A stretch of 19,229 nt of DNA from Chitinophagaceae bacterium (lineage in GTDB: Bacteria > Bacteroidota > Bacteroidia > Chitinophagales > Chitinophagaceae): assembly GCA_025924755.1 (NCBI GenBank), contig JAICHT010000028.1, positions 1 to 19,229 on the forward strand, read 5' to 3'. This document shows, one piece after another, positions 8,154 through 16,190 of the stretch. The first letter of the stretch is position 1; each line of letters begins with the position of its first letter. A program made the position numbers and the translations under genes. A model generated the notes under the pieces. That model ran no database searches. It had not been told where the DNA came from and saw only the letters and a list, made by a program, of their open reading frames with translations.

Positions 8154-9041
8154 ATGGTAAAACAACCTTTGCAAAAAATCTTCTGCTTCATTTTTACATT
8201 GTCTGTTTTAATAGTATCGGCACAGCAAAGCCAACAGGTTATTCCGCTATGGTCAAAAGGTGCTCCTGGGTTTGAAAGCCGCCGAAACGAACCAGAGCAG
8301 GCAAAAGACTATTGGGTAAAAAATATCAATAACCCATCGTTAACAGTTTACCTGCCGCCAAAGGATAAGGCCAACGGAACGGCTGTAATAATATGTCCCG
8401 GCGGTGGCCACCGTTTACTGGTTTACAATGCAGAAGGTGTAGAGCCTGCGCTTTATTTAAACAGCCTGGGCATAACCGCTTTTGTATTAAAGTACCGCCT
8501 GGCCCGTGAAGAAAATTCGCCATACTCACTTGACAAACAGCCCCGCGAAGATGCCTATAGGGCCATGCGTTTGGTACGTAGCAGGGCTAAGGAATGGAAT
8601 ATTGATACCGGCCGTATTGGTATGCTGGGGTTTTCTGCCGGCGGCGAGGTGGTGGCTACGGTAGCTTATGCACCGGGTAATGGCGATGCTACTGCTGCCG
8701 ACCCAATAGACCGGGCAAACGGTAAACCTGATTTTCAAATGCTGGTATATCCCGGGCCGTTAGGAATACCAGAAACGGTTCCTGCCGATGCGCCACCGGC
8801 TTTTCTGCTTGCGGCAGATGATGATACCTGCTGCTCCGTAACGGTGGTGAGTTTATTACAAAAGTACCGCGCAGCCAAAGTGCCAGTAGAAGCGCATATT
8901 TACACGCATGGCGATCATGGTTTTAATATGGGCAAACGTTCAAAACTGGCTTCTATAAACTCCTGGCCACAGCGTATGGCCGATTGGCTGTCTGATAACA
9001 ATTGGTTGAACAAAACACCTGCTGCAGCCGTTAAAAAATAA
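8154..9041 (+). CDS. Secreted alpha/beta-hydrolase, esterase-like
   Basis: This 295-residue protein has a signal peptide (1-23, ending VSA before Gln-Gln). It has the alpha/beta-hydrolase fold: oxyanion-hole segment CPGGGH (81-86), nucleophile elbow GFSAGGE (159-165, Ser161), acid in the LLAADDDTCC region (218-227; Asp222, 223 or 224) and His in HGDHGF (His255). The arrangement resembles the BD-FAE/acetyl-xylan-esterase-like hydrolases of Bacteroidota that deacylate plant polysaccharides. The mature start PLWSKGAPG is typical of that group. It probably works in the periplasm or outside the cell on an acylated sugar or similar ester, but the substrate is inferred only from family. All triad residues are present and the length is normal. 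Confidence 0.88.
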   Translation: MVKQPLQKIFCFIFTLSVLIVSAQQSQQVIPLWSKGAPGFESRRNEPEQAKDYWVKNINNPSLTVYLPPKDKANGTAVIICPGGGHRLLVYNAEGVEPALYLNSLGITAFVLKYRLAREENSPYSLDKQPREDAYRAMRLVRSRAKEWNIDTGRIGMLGFSAGGEVVATVAYAPGNGDATAADPIDRANGKPDFQMLVYPGPLGIPETVPADAPPAFLLAADDDTCCSVTVVSLLQKYRAAKVPVEAHIYTHGDHGFNMGKRSKLASINSWPQRMADWLSDNNWLNKTPAAAVKK

Positions 9042-9104
9042 GAAGCGGCAGCTTTTAACAAGGTCTGAATTTTGAATATATAACCGCGTAACAAAAATGA
9101 CAAT

Positions 9105-9548
9105 ATGAAAAAATTTTTATCAGTTAGGAACTTATTAATAGCCAGTACATTTTTATTGGCTGTATTTACCATCACTTCCTGCACCACCAGGCGCCGTAGT
9201 ATAGCAGTGGAACAAGGCTGGGATTTATTGGGAGAAAGAAAAGTGAACTTTGTAAAAGACAAGGATGATTTCCCCGTTCAAGACCACAACAAATTTACTG
9301 CCGTTCGATTTAGAGTGGAAGACCGCGATATACACCTGAGCAACCTTAAAATTTATTTCGAAAACGGTGATAAGCTCGAACCAATGGTAGATGATATTAT
9401 TACAGCTGGCCAATCGAGCAGGCTGATAGAAATCGGCGCAGAAGGAAGGTATATCGACCATATAGAATTTAGCTACCGCACTACCGGCAACATACTTAAA
9501 GGCCGCGCAGATGTATTGGTATTTGGCAAGCGCTATTCCTCTTATTAA
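9105..9548 (+). CDS. Small lipoprotein, DUF2541-like
   Basis: This 147-residue protein has a lipoprotein signal peptide ending TITSC, so Cys26 is the likely lipidated residue; an Arg cluster (CTTRRRS) follows. The mature domain opens with GWDLLGERKVNF (38-49), then alternating beta strands and GQSSRLIEIGAEGRYIDHIEF. This order resembles the DUF2541 (YaaI-like) family, in which a WxLLG start is followed by a GG.SR.I and I..I.F.Y segment. The family has no known function. The gene starts 63 bp after the esterase stop on the same strand and could be read through from it, but has its own downstream hairpin. The family call is by eye and moderate; the lipoprotein call is good. Confidence 0.68.
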   Translation: MKKFLSVRNLLIASTFLLAVFTITSCTTRRRSIAVEQGWDLLGERKVNFVKDKDDFPVQDHNKFTAVRFRVEDRDIHLSNLKIYFENGDKLEPMVDDIITAGQSSRLIEIGAEGRYIDHIEFSYRTTGNILKGRADVLVFGKRYSSY

Positions 9549-9574
9549 AGTTGATTTATTGAAATCATTTTTAC

Positions 9575-9604
9575 AGCGCAGGTATTTGATACTTGCGCTT
9601 TTTA
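9575..9604 (+). terminator. Rho-independent terminator after the DUF2541-like gene
   Basis: AGCGCA (9575-9580) pairs with TGCGCT (9594-9599). The stem is extended by a G-T wobble and GTA/TAC around a 5-nt loop, and a run of T follows directly. Confidence 0.75.
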
Positions 9605-9740
9605 TTTGTACTATCCTTGCGCTGTAACAATGATTTCTACAGCAGTTACCAGTTTAAGAATAAATTTTAAACAACTAACTATCAGAAAGTATTAGCATCC
9701 TTATTTAAATTTCCTTTTCTTGCGCCCTCATTATTGAATT

Positions 9741-10505
9741 ATGTTTTTCATACTCTCTAAAATTTTATTTTATATAGTAATGCCGCTTACGTGGATATTG
9801 CTTATTTTATTTTTTGCATTATTTACAAAAAGTGAAAGAAAAAGAAAAGTGGCGTTGATTCTTGTTACTGTTCTCCTATGCATTTTCACCAATCCTTTTT
9901 TTTCGAACGAAGCGTGGTTGCTGTGGGAGGTTCCGCCTACACCCGTTGCAACTTTAGCGCACTATGATGCGGCAATTATATTAACGGGCATTACCAATCA
10001 GGAGAAATCACCACACGACCGCATTTATACTGCTGCAGGTGCTGACCGTTTTTTGCATCCGCTTCAATTGTATAAACAAGGTTTGGTAAAGAAGATAATC
10101 ATTTCCGGGGGCTCCGGTTCATTGTTAAAAAAGTATTCGAGTGAAGCGGCAGAAATAAAACAGGTTTTAGTATATGCCGGTGTTCCGGAGACTGCCATTC
10201 TTGTAGAAGATAAAAGCAGGAACACACATGAAAATGCCCAATTTACCAAGGCCTTATTGCTGCAACATCCGGAGTTGCAAAAGTTGCTGCTGGTTACATC
10301 AGCGTTTCATATGAGGCGGGCAGCAGGATGTTTCAAAAAAGAAGGAGTTCCTGTTATTCCTTTTAGTACGGATTTCTATACCATGGACAGAGGTTTTACT
10401 CCTGATAAATTGATAATACCCAGTGAAGAATGCTTATACCACTGGCAAAAGCTTTTTCATGAAATAGTGGGTTATGTAGTATATCGCATTATGGGCTATT
10501 GCTAA
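9741..10505 (+). CDS. Membrane-anchored YdcF/ElyC/SanA family protein (DUF218)
   Basis: This 254-residue protein starts with two likely transmembrane helices (about 8-29 and 37-54) and then has a DUF218 domain. Domain landmarks are DAAIILTG (76-83), DR..AGADR (93-103), KKIIISGGSGS (117-127), ILVEDKSRNTHENA (153-166) and LVTSAFHMRRA (184-194). The double membrane anchor resembles E. coli ElyC, which supports peptidoglycan synthesis, more than cytosolic YdcF, but no ElyC-specific feature can be shown. The biochemical activity of the family is poorly defined; nucleotide or SAM binding has been reported for YdcF. A second family member lies 2.6 kb downstream on the other strand. It is convergent with the next gene, with 21 bp between stops. 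Confidence 0.85.
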   Translation: MFFILSKILFYIVMPLTWILLILFFALFTKSERKRKVALILVTVLLCIFTNPFFSNEAWLLWEVPPTPVATLAHYDAAIILTGITNQEKSPHDRIYTAAGADRFLHPLQLYKQGLVKKIIISGGSGSLLKKYSSEAAEIKQVLVYAGVPETAILVEDKSRNTHENAQFTKALLLQHPELQKLLLVTSAFHMRRAAGCFKKEGVPVIPFSTDFYTMDRGFTPDKLIIPSEECLYHWQKLFHEIVGYVVYRIMGYC

Positions 10506-10511
10506 ATAGCC
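10494..10511. terminator. Possible hairpin terminator between convergent genes
   Basis: GGCTATT (10494-10500) pairs perfectly with AATAGCC (10505-10511) around a 4-nt loop, overlapping the YdcF-type stop codon. Only a loose T-rich stretch follows, so activity is uncertain. Confidence 0.4.
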
Positions 10512-10526
10512 ACTTAGTATTTTATA

Positions 10527-10976
10527 TTACGCATGCTTTTTCAACAAGAAGAAAAGGCTGAGCGAAGCCGCTACAGACATACTTTGTTGTAATGCCCTGC
10601 TCTTTGTATTTGCTCTCGTTTCCTGCAGTGCATATGCCGATAAACGACCCTGCATAGCGGCAAGAACGGCTGCCTCAAAATCGAGCAGTGCACTGGTGAT
10701 GAATTTATCTTTTTTAAAAGCAGCTCCGTTGGTATGAGCAATATGCAGCATTACCCTGGTATCAGTATCGCTTAATGCCAAAACAGATACGTCTACATAA
10801 TACTGGATGGAATCAGAAAGCAGGTCATAAGTAAATCTCCAGGAAGGGGCTACCGAATTTTCGCTTAGGAATCTAATATGGCTTACAGATTGCGGAATAG
10901 CCAGTATGGTTTGCAGCGCATCTTTTTCCGAAGCAGTTACAAAGAAATCTTTGGAAAGAAAGGTTTGTTTTGACAT
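10527..10976 (-). CDS. Unrecognised protein with hydrophobic C-terminal tail
   Basis: I do not recognise this 149-residue protein. There is no N-terminal signal peptide. Residues 1-115 look like a mixed alpha/beta soluble domain: ALQTILAIP (20-28), SWRFTYDLLSDSIQYYVDVSVLAL (45-68), TRVMLHIAHT (73-82), and a helix LLDFEAAVLAAMQGRLSAYALQE. The strand order and size vaguely resemble a START/SRPBCC-type fold, but no diagnostic motif supports that. The tail SMSVAASLSLFFLLKKHA (132-149) is hydrophobic with a positive end and could be a short C-terminal membrane anchor. The start is ATG at 10976, soon after a 245-bp gap that holds nothing I can name. It is convergent with the YdcF-type gene. Confidence 0.72.
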   Translation of the reverse strand: MSKQTFLSKDFFVTASEKDALQTILAIPQSVSHIRFLSENSVAPSWRFTYDLLSDSIQYYVDVSVLALSDTDTRVMLHIAHTNGAAFKKDKFITSALLDFEAAVLAAMQGRLSAYALQETRANTKSRALQQSMSVAASLSLFFLLKKHA

Positions 10977-11221
10977 GGCTTTTCAATTATTGGTTAATAA
11001 GAATGCAATCGTTTTAATTGCAGATTAAAGGTAGAATGCAATTAATGAAAATGCAATCGGTGATAAACTTATAAAACCCTTAGTAAAAACACAGACGCTA
11101 TATAAGGGTAAATAATAAGCAAAGCTTACACAGGTATATACGTTGTTAATAGCCTTCATATTTATCCCTGTCAAATTCAACTACTTCTCCGGCAGGTAAA
11201 TAAAATTATTAATATAACCCA

Positions 11222-12286
11222 TTAGCTTTCAGGATGCGGATCATCCATCATACTTTCCTTTTTGAGCCCGTCAAATATTTGCCAGCTAAGGTTTTTATCC
11301 TTAATTATATCCGCAGAAGTACTGATTACCGGGCCAGGTTGCCTGGAAAAAGACGGGCTGCCCCCTTGAATATAAGGCCATCCTTCTTTTGAATAAAGCA
11401 CACGATCCATACACATTTTGCGAAGTACTTTATCTGTACCCCGGATAAATGGTTCAGCAGCATCCACTGCATGATATATTATCCAGTCGTTCCCCACTGC
11501 ATCTGTAACTATACAGTTTTGGCCGCAAGCACCCCAATGTGCATTTGGTTTAAGAACTATATGGTTGCCGGGTATTTTTATAAAATTCGATACAGGATCT
11601 TTTGACCAAAAAACACTTACTGCATACGCACCTACGTCCCAGGTGTTATCACCCGATACCCACATAAAATAGCTGTCGTATTTTGGATGATAGGTAATGT
11701 ATGCTCCTTCGCGCAGCATTTCAAAAGGTGTATCCGGCTGCGGCCACAAAATTTCTGCAGGCTGGGTAATAAAGGTTTTACCATCTTCGGCTGTTTCTAC
11801 TACACGTATAGGTTCGTGTGCCGATCCATAATACAAAAGGTGCCTCCCACTTTTAGGATCCGTAAAAAAGAAAGGGTCGATCATCTGGTACGTAGAGCCG
11901 GGCATACCTGCCAAAGGATTGCCAATATCGCAAAAACTTTCGGGTGTAGCAGAAGTGGCCAGCGCCAGGCACATTCCATCTTTTGTGTCGGGTTCGGCTG
12001 CATAATACAAACGATATTCTCCTTCTACTGCTGTTACCTGAGGACACCAGAAACGGTTGCACTGCATAGCCCATAAAGGAGGCTGTAGTAATGCTCCTTT
12101 TGCAGTGGTCCAATTAACAAGGTCCCACGAATGACGGAGTAAGATATTGTTGATGGTAGGAGAAAAGTCATCGTGCGTAGCATAAGCAAAATAACCCTTA
12201 TCCTTAACCGAAATTACAGACGGGTCCGGAAAATCGTCGTTAACGATAGGATTGGTGTAATACGTTTGTAACAGTACAGTATTCAT
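11222..12286 (-). CDS. Glycoside hydrolase family 43, cytoplasmic
   Basis: This 354-residue protein shows the five-bladed GH43 pattern with the three catalytic acids in place: Asp21 in DDFPDPSVI (general base), Asp137 in YQMIDPFFF (pKa modulator) and Glu193 in MLREGAYITYH (general acid). Other GH43 marks are FWCPQVTAVEGEYRLYYA (79-96), the Trp/Asn/Cys-rich HWGACGQNCIV stretch and the terminal block MDRVLYSKEGWPYIQGG. GH43 enzymes cleave alpha-L-arabinosides or beta-D-xylosides; which of these applies here cannot be read from sequence. Unlike most polysaccharide-degrading GH43 in this phylum it has no signal peptide, so it probably acts on imported oligosaccharides in the cytoplasm, unless an upstream start was missed. 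No SusC/SusD genes flank it. Confidence 0.88.
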   Translation of the reverse strand: MNTVLLQTYYTNPIVNDDFPDPSVISVKDKGYFAYATHDDFSPTINNILLRHSWDLVNWTTAKGALLQPPLWAMQCNRFWCPQVTAVEGEYRLYYAAEPDTKDGMCLALATSATPESFCDIGNPLAGMPGSTYQMIDPFFFTDPKSGRHLLYYGSAHEPIRVVETAEDGKTFITQPAEILWPQPDTPFEMLREGAYITYHPKYDSYFMWVSGDNTWDVGAYAVSVFWSKDPVSNFIKIPGNHIVLKPNAHWGACGQNCIVTDAVGNDWIIYHAVDAAEPFIRGTDKVLRKMCMDRVLYSKEGWPYIQGGSPSFSRQPGPVISTSADIIKDKNLSWQIFDGLKKESMMDDPHPES

Positions 12287-12669
12287 ATTAAAAGGTAGTA
12301 ACTATTGGTTAAAAAAACATCCCTGTAAAATTGAAATTTACCATTACCAAACCTTAAAGCAACAAAAATTTTGTAGCAGCACCCATTATAAAAGCCGCGC
12401 AAAGCTTTGACGTGGCGTTAATGTTTTACTAAAAGCCATTCGGCTTCTTATCAATATAATACTCCTGATTGGCAAACTTTAGTCCTCTCGAACCAATATC
12501 AGGCTAATATCTACATGTTTTTGTTTATAGCAGCTTAAGAGTGATGCACAAGTTGCCGGCACAAAAAGCCAGAAAGCGTTGCTGGCATTATTTTAGAATA
12601 GTAATCTCATAATCAGTTATCCATTAAAACTACTATCTGGACAACTTTGTTAACGCAAAAATTTTTATT
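12287..12669. other. Gene-free intergenic region between divergent genes
   Basis: This 383-bp AT-rich region separates the GH43 gene (minus) from the small secreted protein (plus). It should hold both promoters. The best -7-like match for the plus gene is CAACTTTG at 12642-12649 (seven of eight to TAnnTTTG, no good -33). A short inverted repeat (AAGCC / GGCTT, 12434-12447) lacks a T tract. I find no convincing coding frame. Confidence 0.5.
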
Positions 12670-13008
12670 ATGAAAAAGTTAATTGGAATTTCCGCCTTTG
12701 CATTTTTAATAAGCTTTTCTACTGTGGCAAATGCCCAGCAGGACTCCACTACCGTAGGACACGAAATTAAATCGGATGCAAAAAACGCCGGACAGGAAAT
12801 AAAAGAAGGTGCTAAAAAAGTAGGTCATAAAACCGCTGAAGTAGCATCAAAAGGTAAGTCTAAAATTACGGATCAAACCTACAAAGACAAAGTAGGCCCT
12901 AACGGACAAACCATTTACATAGACAGACACTCAAGGTATTATTGGGTAGATAAAAAAGGACACAGGCATTATGTAACAGAAGTGATGCTGAAAGATAAAA
13001 ACAGTTAG
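12670..13008 (+). CDS. Secreted small protein with 11-residue repeats
   Basis: This 112-residue protein has a signal peptide (1-22, ending VANA). Residues 30-62 hold three back-to-back 11-mers that begin G-H/Q and share an E-I-K/A-K pattern: GHEIKSDAKNA, GQEIKEGAKKV, GHKTAEVASKG. This 11-residue period is typical of amphipathic helices of the LEA/apolipoprotein kind seen in stress and lipid-surface proteins. The C-terminal part (76-102) reads GPNGQTIYID..YYWVDKKGHRHYV, resembling the short 'basic adaptor' motif first described in chlorella-virus proteins (GP.G..YYI...GKK.YV). The protein is very basic and is probably periplasmic. A function in envelope or desiccation stress is only a guess from the repeats. 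Confidence 0.8.
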   Translation: MKKLIGISAFAFLISFSTVANAQQDSTTVGHEIKSDAKNAGQEIKEGAKKVGHKTAEVASKGKSKITDQTYKDKVGPNGQTIYIDRHSRYYWVDKKGHRHYVTEVMLKDKNS

Positions 13009-13044
13009 TTCCTATTTAGTTTATTAAGCATTACCGGCTAACCC

Positions 13045-13088
13045 AAAATTTGAAAGCCTCAGCATTTTTGTTGAGGCTTTCAAATTTT
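13045..13088. terminator. Strong bidirectional Rho-independent terminator
   Basis: A perfect 17-bp stem (13045-13061 with 13072-13088) has a 10-nt loop, a GAAAGCCTCA core and A/T-rich outer arms that supply the T tract in both directions. It sits between the convergent 12670 and 13104 genes. Confidence 0.9.
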
Positions 13089-13103
13089 AAAACTCTTTCA
13101 TTT

Positions 13104-13754
13104 TTACGATGGCATTAAATGTTCGCTATATCCTAATTGCACCAGCTTTTCATATGCCTGCCATACATCATCCGGAATTTGCTGGTAAATCTGAAATCCT
13201 TTTTCCGGGTAAAATTTAATGCGCTGCAAATCACCCGCCATTATTGAAATCACCCTATTGAGTGGTATTTCATCTGTTGGATACTCTTCAAAAGAAATTT
13301 GCGGAGACGTTACTATTAAACTTTTATCCGGCCAGTGTTTTTTAAAAGTAGCATAGCTCCTTCTTTCCATATACGGCTTTTGTACTACAATAAAATTTTG
13401 TAGATTTAAGTTTTTTTCCTGCAGCAACTGTTGTGTAAATAAAATATTTTCACCTGTATTGCTGGATGTATTTTCTATTAGTATTGCTTCTTTAGGCACA
13501 CCTTTTTCCACTGCAATTTTTGCAAACTTATCTGCCTCCGGCTCCGTCCACATGCCTTGTGTAAAGTTGCCAAGTCCGCCGGAAAAAATTAATAGTGGCG
13601 CATATCCCTGCAGGTAAAGTTCTGCGCCCCGGTCTGCCACTCTTAGGTCGTGGCTGCCTAATACTAAAATGCAATCTGCTTTTTGAAGCGTATGCTGCAT
13701 ATGGTGATAATCCCATAGCTTTTTCGCTAATTCAAGGGTTTCATTTGGTATCAT
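13104..13754 (-). CDS. Cytosolic YdcF family protein (DUF218)
   Basis: I start this at ATG 13754 (216 residues); the TTG four codons upstream is an unlikely alternative. There is no signal or membrane helix. DUF218 landmarks, counted from this ATG, are ADCILVLGSHD near 26-36, LLIFSGGLG near 54-62, EADKFAKIA, AILIENTSSNTGEN near 90-103 and FIVVQKPYMERRSYATF near 119-135, which replaces the usual VT..FH.RR. E. coli YdcF is a comparable soluble member that binds SAM; no reaction is known for it. It differs in topology from the membrane-anchored relative at 9741. The SMP-30 gene ends 72 bp upstream on the same strand, so the two may be co-transcribed. It ends at the shared strong terminator. Confidence 0.86.
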   Translation of the reverse strand: MIPNETLELAKKLWDYHHMQHTLQKADCILVLGSHDLRVADRGAELYLQGYAPLLIFSGGLGNFTQGMWTEPEADKFAKIAVEKGVPKEAILIENTSSNTGENILFTQQLLQEKNLNLQNFIVVQKPYMERRSYATFKKHWPDKSLIVTSPQISFEEYPTDEIPLNRVISIMAGDLQRIKFYPEKGFQIYQQIPDDVWQAYEKLVQLGYSEHLMPS

Positions 13755-13826
13755 AATGCAGCGCAAATTAACAGCTTATCCAATAAGATGGTCATTAAAA
13801 GATATAGCATTAAACGTTTGCGAAAC

Positions 13827-14813
13827 CTAACCAACTCCCTTTACATTCATTGCAAGTGTGTAGACAGATTCGGAAGCAGTAATAAATAAGGTGTTTTTTT
13901 CTTTTCCTCCAAAGCAAATATTGGCGGTCCATTTAGCAGGCACCTCTATATGTTTTATTTTTTCACCCTTGGAATTATATACCGTAACCCCCTTGCCGGT
14001 TAAATACACATTTCCCAAGTTATCTATTGTCATACCATCAGAGCCCTGCTCTGCGAAAAGCTGACCGCCGGTTAACCATCCATTTTTTCCGATGGTATAT
14101 TTATAAGTTTTATTACCTCCAATATCCGCTACGTATAAATATTTTCCATCGGCAGTTCCAATAATTCCATTGGGCATCTTAAGGCTACTATCCACTATCA
14201 GAAGGTCTTTAGCACCTTTAGGTAAAAAGTATACATTTTGGTTTTTAATATCGGGCACTTTACGCTTCCAGTAGGGCCGCTGAAAATAAGGATCGGTTAA
14301 ATAAATTCCTCCGCCAGGGCTTATCCACAAATCATTTGGACCGTTTAAACGTTTGCCTTTGTAAGTGTATATTAAAACTGTAATTTTCTTATCAGGGCTG
14401 ATACGCCATAGCTGGTTTTTTTCATCGGCACAGGCCAAAAGATTTCCTTTCTTATCAAAGTACAAACCATTAGCCCTGCCGGATTTATTTAAGAAAACTT
14501 TCAGCTTTCCATTCGTATTCCATTTCCATATTTTGTTATTGGGTTGATCGGTAAAATACACATTCCCGTATTTGTCAGCCGCCGGGCCTTCCGTAAAGCT
14601 AAACCGGTTAGAAATTAATTTTAGCTTTGCCCCCCTTGCCACAATATCACTTGTATCCTGAAATTGTTTGCTGTTGTCAGCAGGTATTTTATTAATAGGT
14701 GAATTGACAAGGCACCGCTGTATTACCCCATTATTTTCACTGTTCAAAACAGCAAATTCTTTACCCTGCAAAAACAACAGCACCAACAATAATTTAAGGA
14801 CACCTGTTTGCAT
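13827..14813 (-). CDS. SMP-30/gluconolactonase/LRE-like lactonase, exported
   Basis: This 328-residue protein has a hydrophobic N-terminus (LKLLLVLLFL, 6-15) consistent with export, then a six-bladed SMP-30 propeller. The metal and substrate ligands known from human SMP-30 have clear counterparts: Glu75 in FTEGP, Asn160 in RLNGPND, Asn215 in KMPNGI and Asp259 in GSDGMTID. Other signature parts are NVYFTDQPNNKIW (84-96), GGGIYLTDPYF and GKYLYVADI. The family hydrolyses sugar aldonolactones and related lactones with a divalent cation. The exact lactone is unknown. Location near GH43 and Kelch genes fits sugar metabolism but does not prove it. It looks complete, with all active-site residues. 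Confidence 0.88.
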   Translation of the reverse strand: MQTGVLKLLLVLLFLQGKEFAVLNSENNGVIQRCLVNSPINKIPADNSKQFQDTSDIVARGAKLKLISNRFSFTEGPAADKYGNVYFTDQPNNKIWKWNTNGKLKVFLNKSGRANGLYFDKKGNLLACADEKNQLWRISPDKKITVLIYTYKGKRLNGPNDLWISPGGGIYLTDPYFQRPYWKRKVPDIKNQNVYFLPKGAKDLLIVDSSLKMPNGIIGTADGKYLYVADIGGNKTYKYTIGKNGWLTGGQLFAEQGSDGMTIDNLGNVYLTGKGVTVYNSKGEKIKHIEVPAKWTANICFGGKEKNTLFITASESVYTLAMNVKGVG

Positions 14814-14958
14814 AATCCCTATTTAAGTAAGCATATCAAAATTTGTTGAGGCTAATATAGTAACAAAACCGCCAGAAGATTTTTGATGCTTTCACTTTAT
14901 AATAAACCACTTCAATTATAAACATTAATGATAACTTTAGTCAAAACATCTCTGCCTT

Positions 14959-15963
14959 ATGATAAATATAGAAGGAAGACGGGCTAAAGTATTCCTGATA
15001 CTTTTATTTAGCTATCCTGCCTTTTTGATGGCGCAAGACACTACACGAACCAATCAACAGTGGCAAATCCTTTCCGTACAAAACCTTCCGGAAAAAAGAG
15101 AAGATTGCAGCTTTGTAGAAACAGGTGGCAACCTGTATTTAATTGGCGGAAGAGGTATTAAACCTGTAGAAGTGTTTCACCCAAATACAAATACATGGGA
15201 GAAAAAAAGTAATACGCCCATTGAGATGCACCACTTCCAGGCAATTGCGTATAAGAATGAAATTTATGTAGTAGGCGGGATGAGTGGCAACTTTCCGCAT
15301 GAAAAACCATTTGAAAATATTTACATCTACAACCCGGCAAAAGATGAATGGCGAAAAGGTCCTGCAATTCCGGAAGACAGGCGGCGCGGCTCCGGCGGAA
15401 CAGTGGTATATAAGGAGAAGATTTATTTTGTGTGCGGTATTATTGATGGTCATTATGATGGTACGGTTGCGTGGATGGATGTATTAGATCCTGCTAGTGG
15501 AAAATGGACAACGCTTACCGATGCACCGCATGGCCGCGATCATTTTCATGCAGTGATTTTAAATCACCGGCTCTACCTGGCAGGTGGCCGCCGCACTTCT
15601 TTTAAAACACAGCAGATTATACAGTTGACCGTTCCGGAAGTGGATGTATATGACTTTGGTAATAAGACCTGGCAAACATTACCCGCTACGCAAAACTTGC
15701 CGGTACAACGGGCAGGGTGCACGGCAGTTGCCTATAAAGGAAAACTGGTAGTAATAGGCGGCGAAAGTATTGCGCAGCAAAGCTCTCATAACGAAGCAGA
15801 AGCTTACGACCCTAAAAGCGGCACCTGGAAAGCATTGCCACCATTAAAAACCGGAAGGCACGATACGCAGGCGCTGGTTTACAAAAACAAAATTTATATA
15901 GTGGCTGGCTCAGCCAACAGAGGCGGCGGCCCCGATCAAAACACGATAGAAGTGCTTCAATAA
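14959..15963 (+). CDS. Secreted Kelch-repeat beta-propeller protein
   Basis: This 334-residue protein has a signal peptide (1-25, ending FLMA before Gln26). Six Kelch blades are visible by their strand plus double-Gly marks: NLYLIGG (58-64), EIYVVGG (101-107), KIYFVCG (154-160), RLYLAGG (204-210), KLVVIGG (262-268) and KIYIVAG (311-317), each followed by a YDP/YNP and W pair. Kelch propellers bind ligands or act as sugar epimerases or oxidases; bacterial relatives include sialic acid mutarotase (NanM), but no catalytic residues can be assigned here. Two blades have CG or AG in place of GG, which is common. It is divergent from the SMP-30 gene (145 bp between starts). Confidence 0.88.
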   Translation: MINIEGRRAKVFLILLFSYPAFLMAQDTTRTNQQWQILSVQNLPEKREDCSFVETGGNLYLIGGRGIKPVEVFHPNTNTWEKKSNTPIEMHHFQAIAYKNEIYVVGGMSGNFPHEKPFENIYIYNPAKDEWRKGPAIPEDRRRGSGGTVVYKEKIYFVCGIIDGHYDGTVAWMDVLDPASGKWTTLTDAPHGRDHFHAVILNHRLYLAGGRRTSFKTQQIIQLTVPEVDVYDFGNKTWQTLPATQNLPVQRAGCTAVAYKGKLVVIGGESIAQQSSHNEAEAYDPKSGTWKALPPLKTGRHDTQALVYKNKIYIVAGSANRGGGPDQNTIEVLQ

Positions 15964-16032
15964 TATACTGCATATATGATAATCAAGATAAAATCGTTTT
16001 CATCTTCCTTGTAACATAGTGAAAGCAAAACC

Positions 16033-16145
16033 TTATACTGCCGCTAACCCAAAGCGATTCCCATACATATCAGCCCAAGATGGAATCTATCAATAATTCC
16101 AACCAGAATCAATATCCGTAGCTCCTTTATTTTCAAAAAAGTATC
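16033..16145 (-). pseudogene. Possible decayed VOC/glyoxalase C-terminus
   Basis: Read on the minus strand, one frame ends at TAA (16033-16035) and gives FFENKGATDID..., two consecutive stops (TGA TAG), then IPSWADMYGNRFGLAAV. The KGAT segment followed by DMYGNRFGL matches the usual end of VOC-superfamily (glyoxalase/bleomycin-resistance) proteins, where a ...KGA..... strand precedes a D.yGN.fgL motif. A further TGA lies upstream in the same frame. No N-terminal half is seen. I read it as a small relic; the match is by eye, short, and may be coincidence. Confidence 0.35.
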
Positions 16146-16190
16146 ATAAGATCGTAGAATCTTTATTTGTCGAAAATCAAAATAAGGTGA

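Noticed and set aside
9021..9055. GC-rich imperfect inverted repeat near the end of the esterase gene
   Set aside because: The stem has mismatches and bulges and lies partly in coding sequence, with no T run; not a convincing terminator.
12434..12447. Small inverted repeat AAGCC/GGCTT
   Set aside because: Five base pairs, no T tract and far from any gene end; likely chance.
12421..12500. Minus-strand fragment reading ...KFANQEYYIDKKPNGF followed by a stop
   Set aside because: The open stretch is only about two dozen codons with a stop just upstream, has no start, and no reliable family match.
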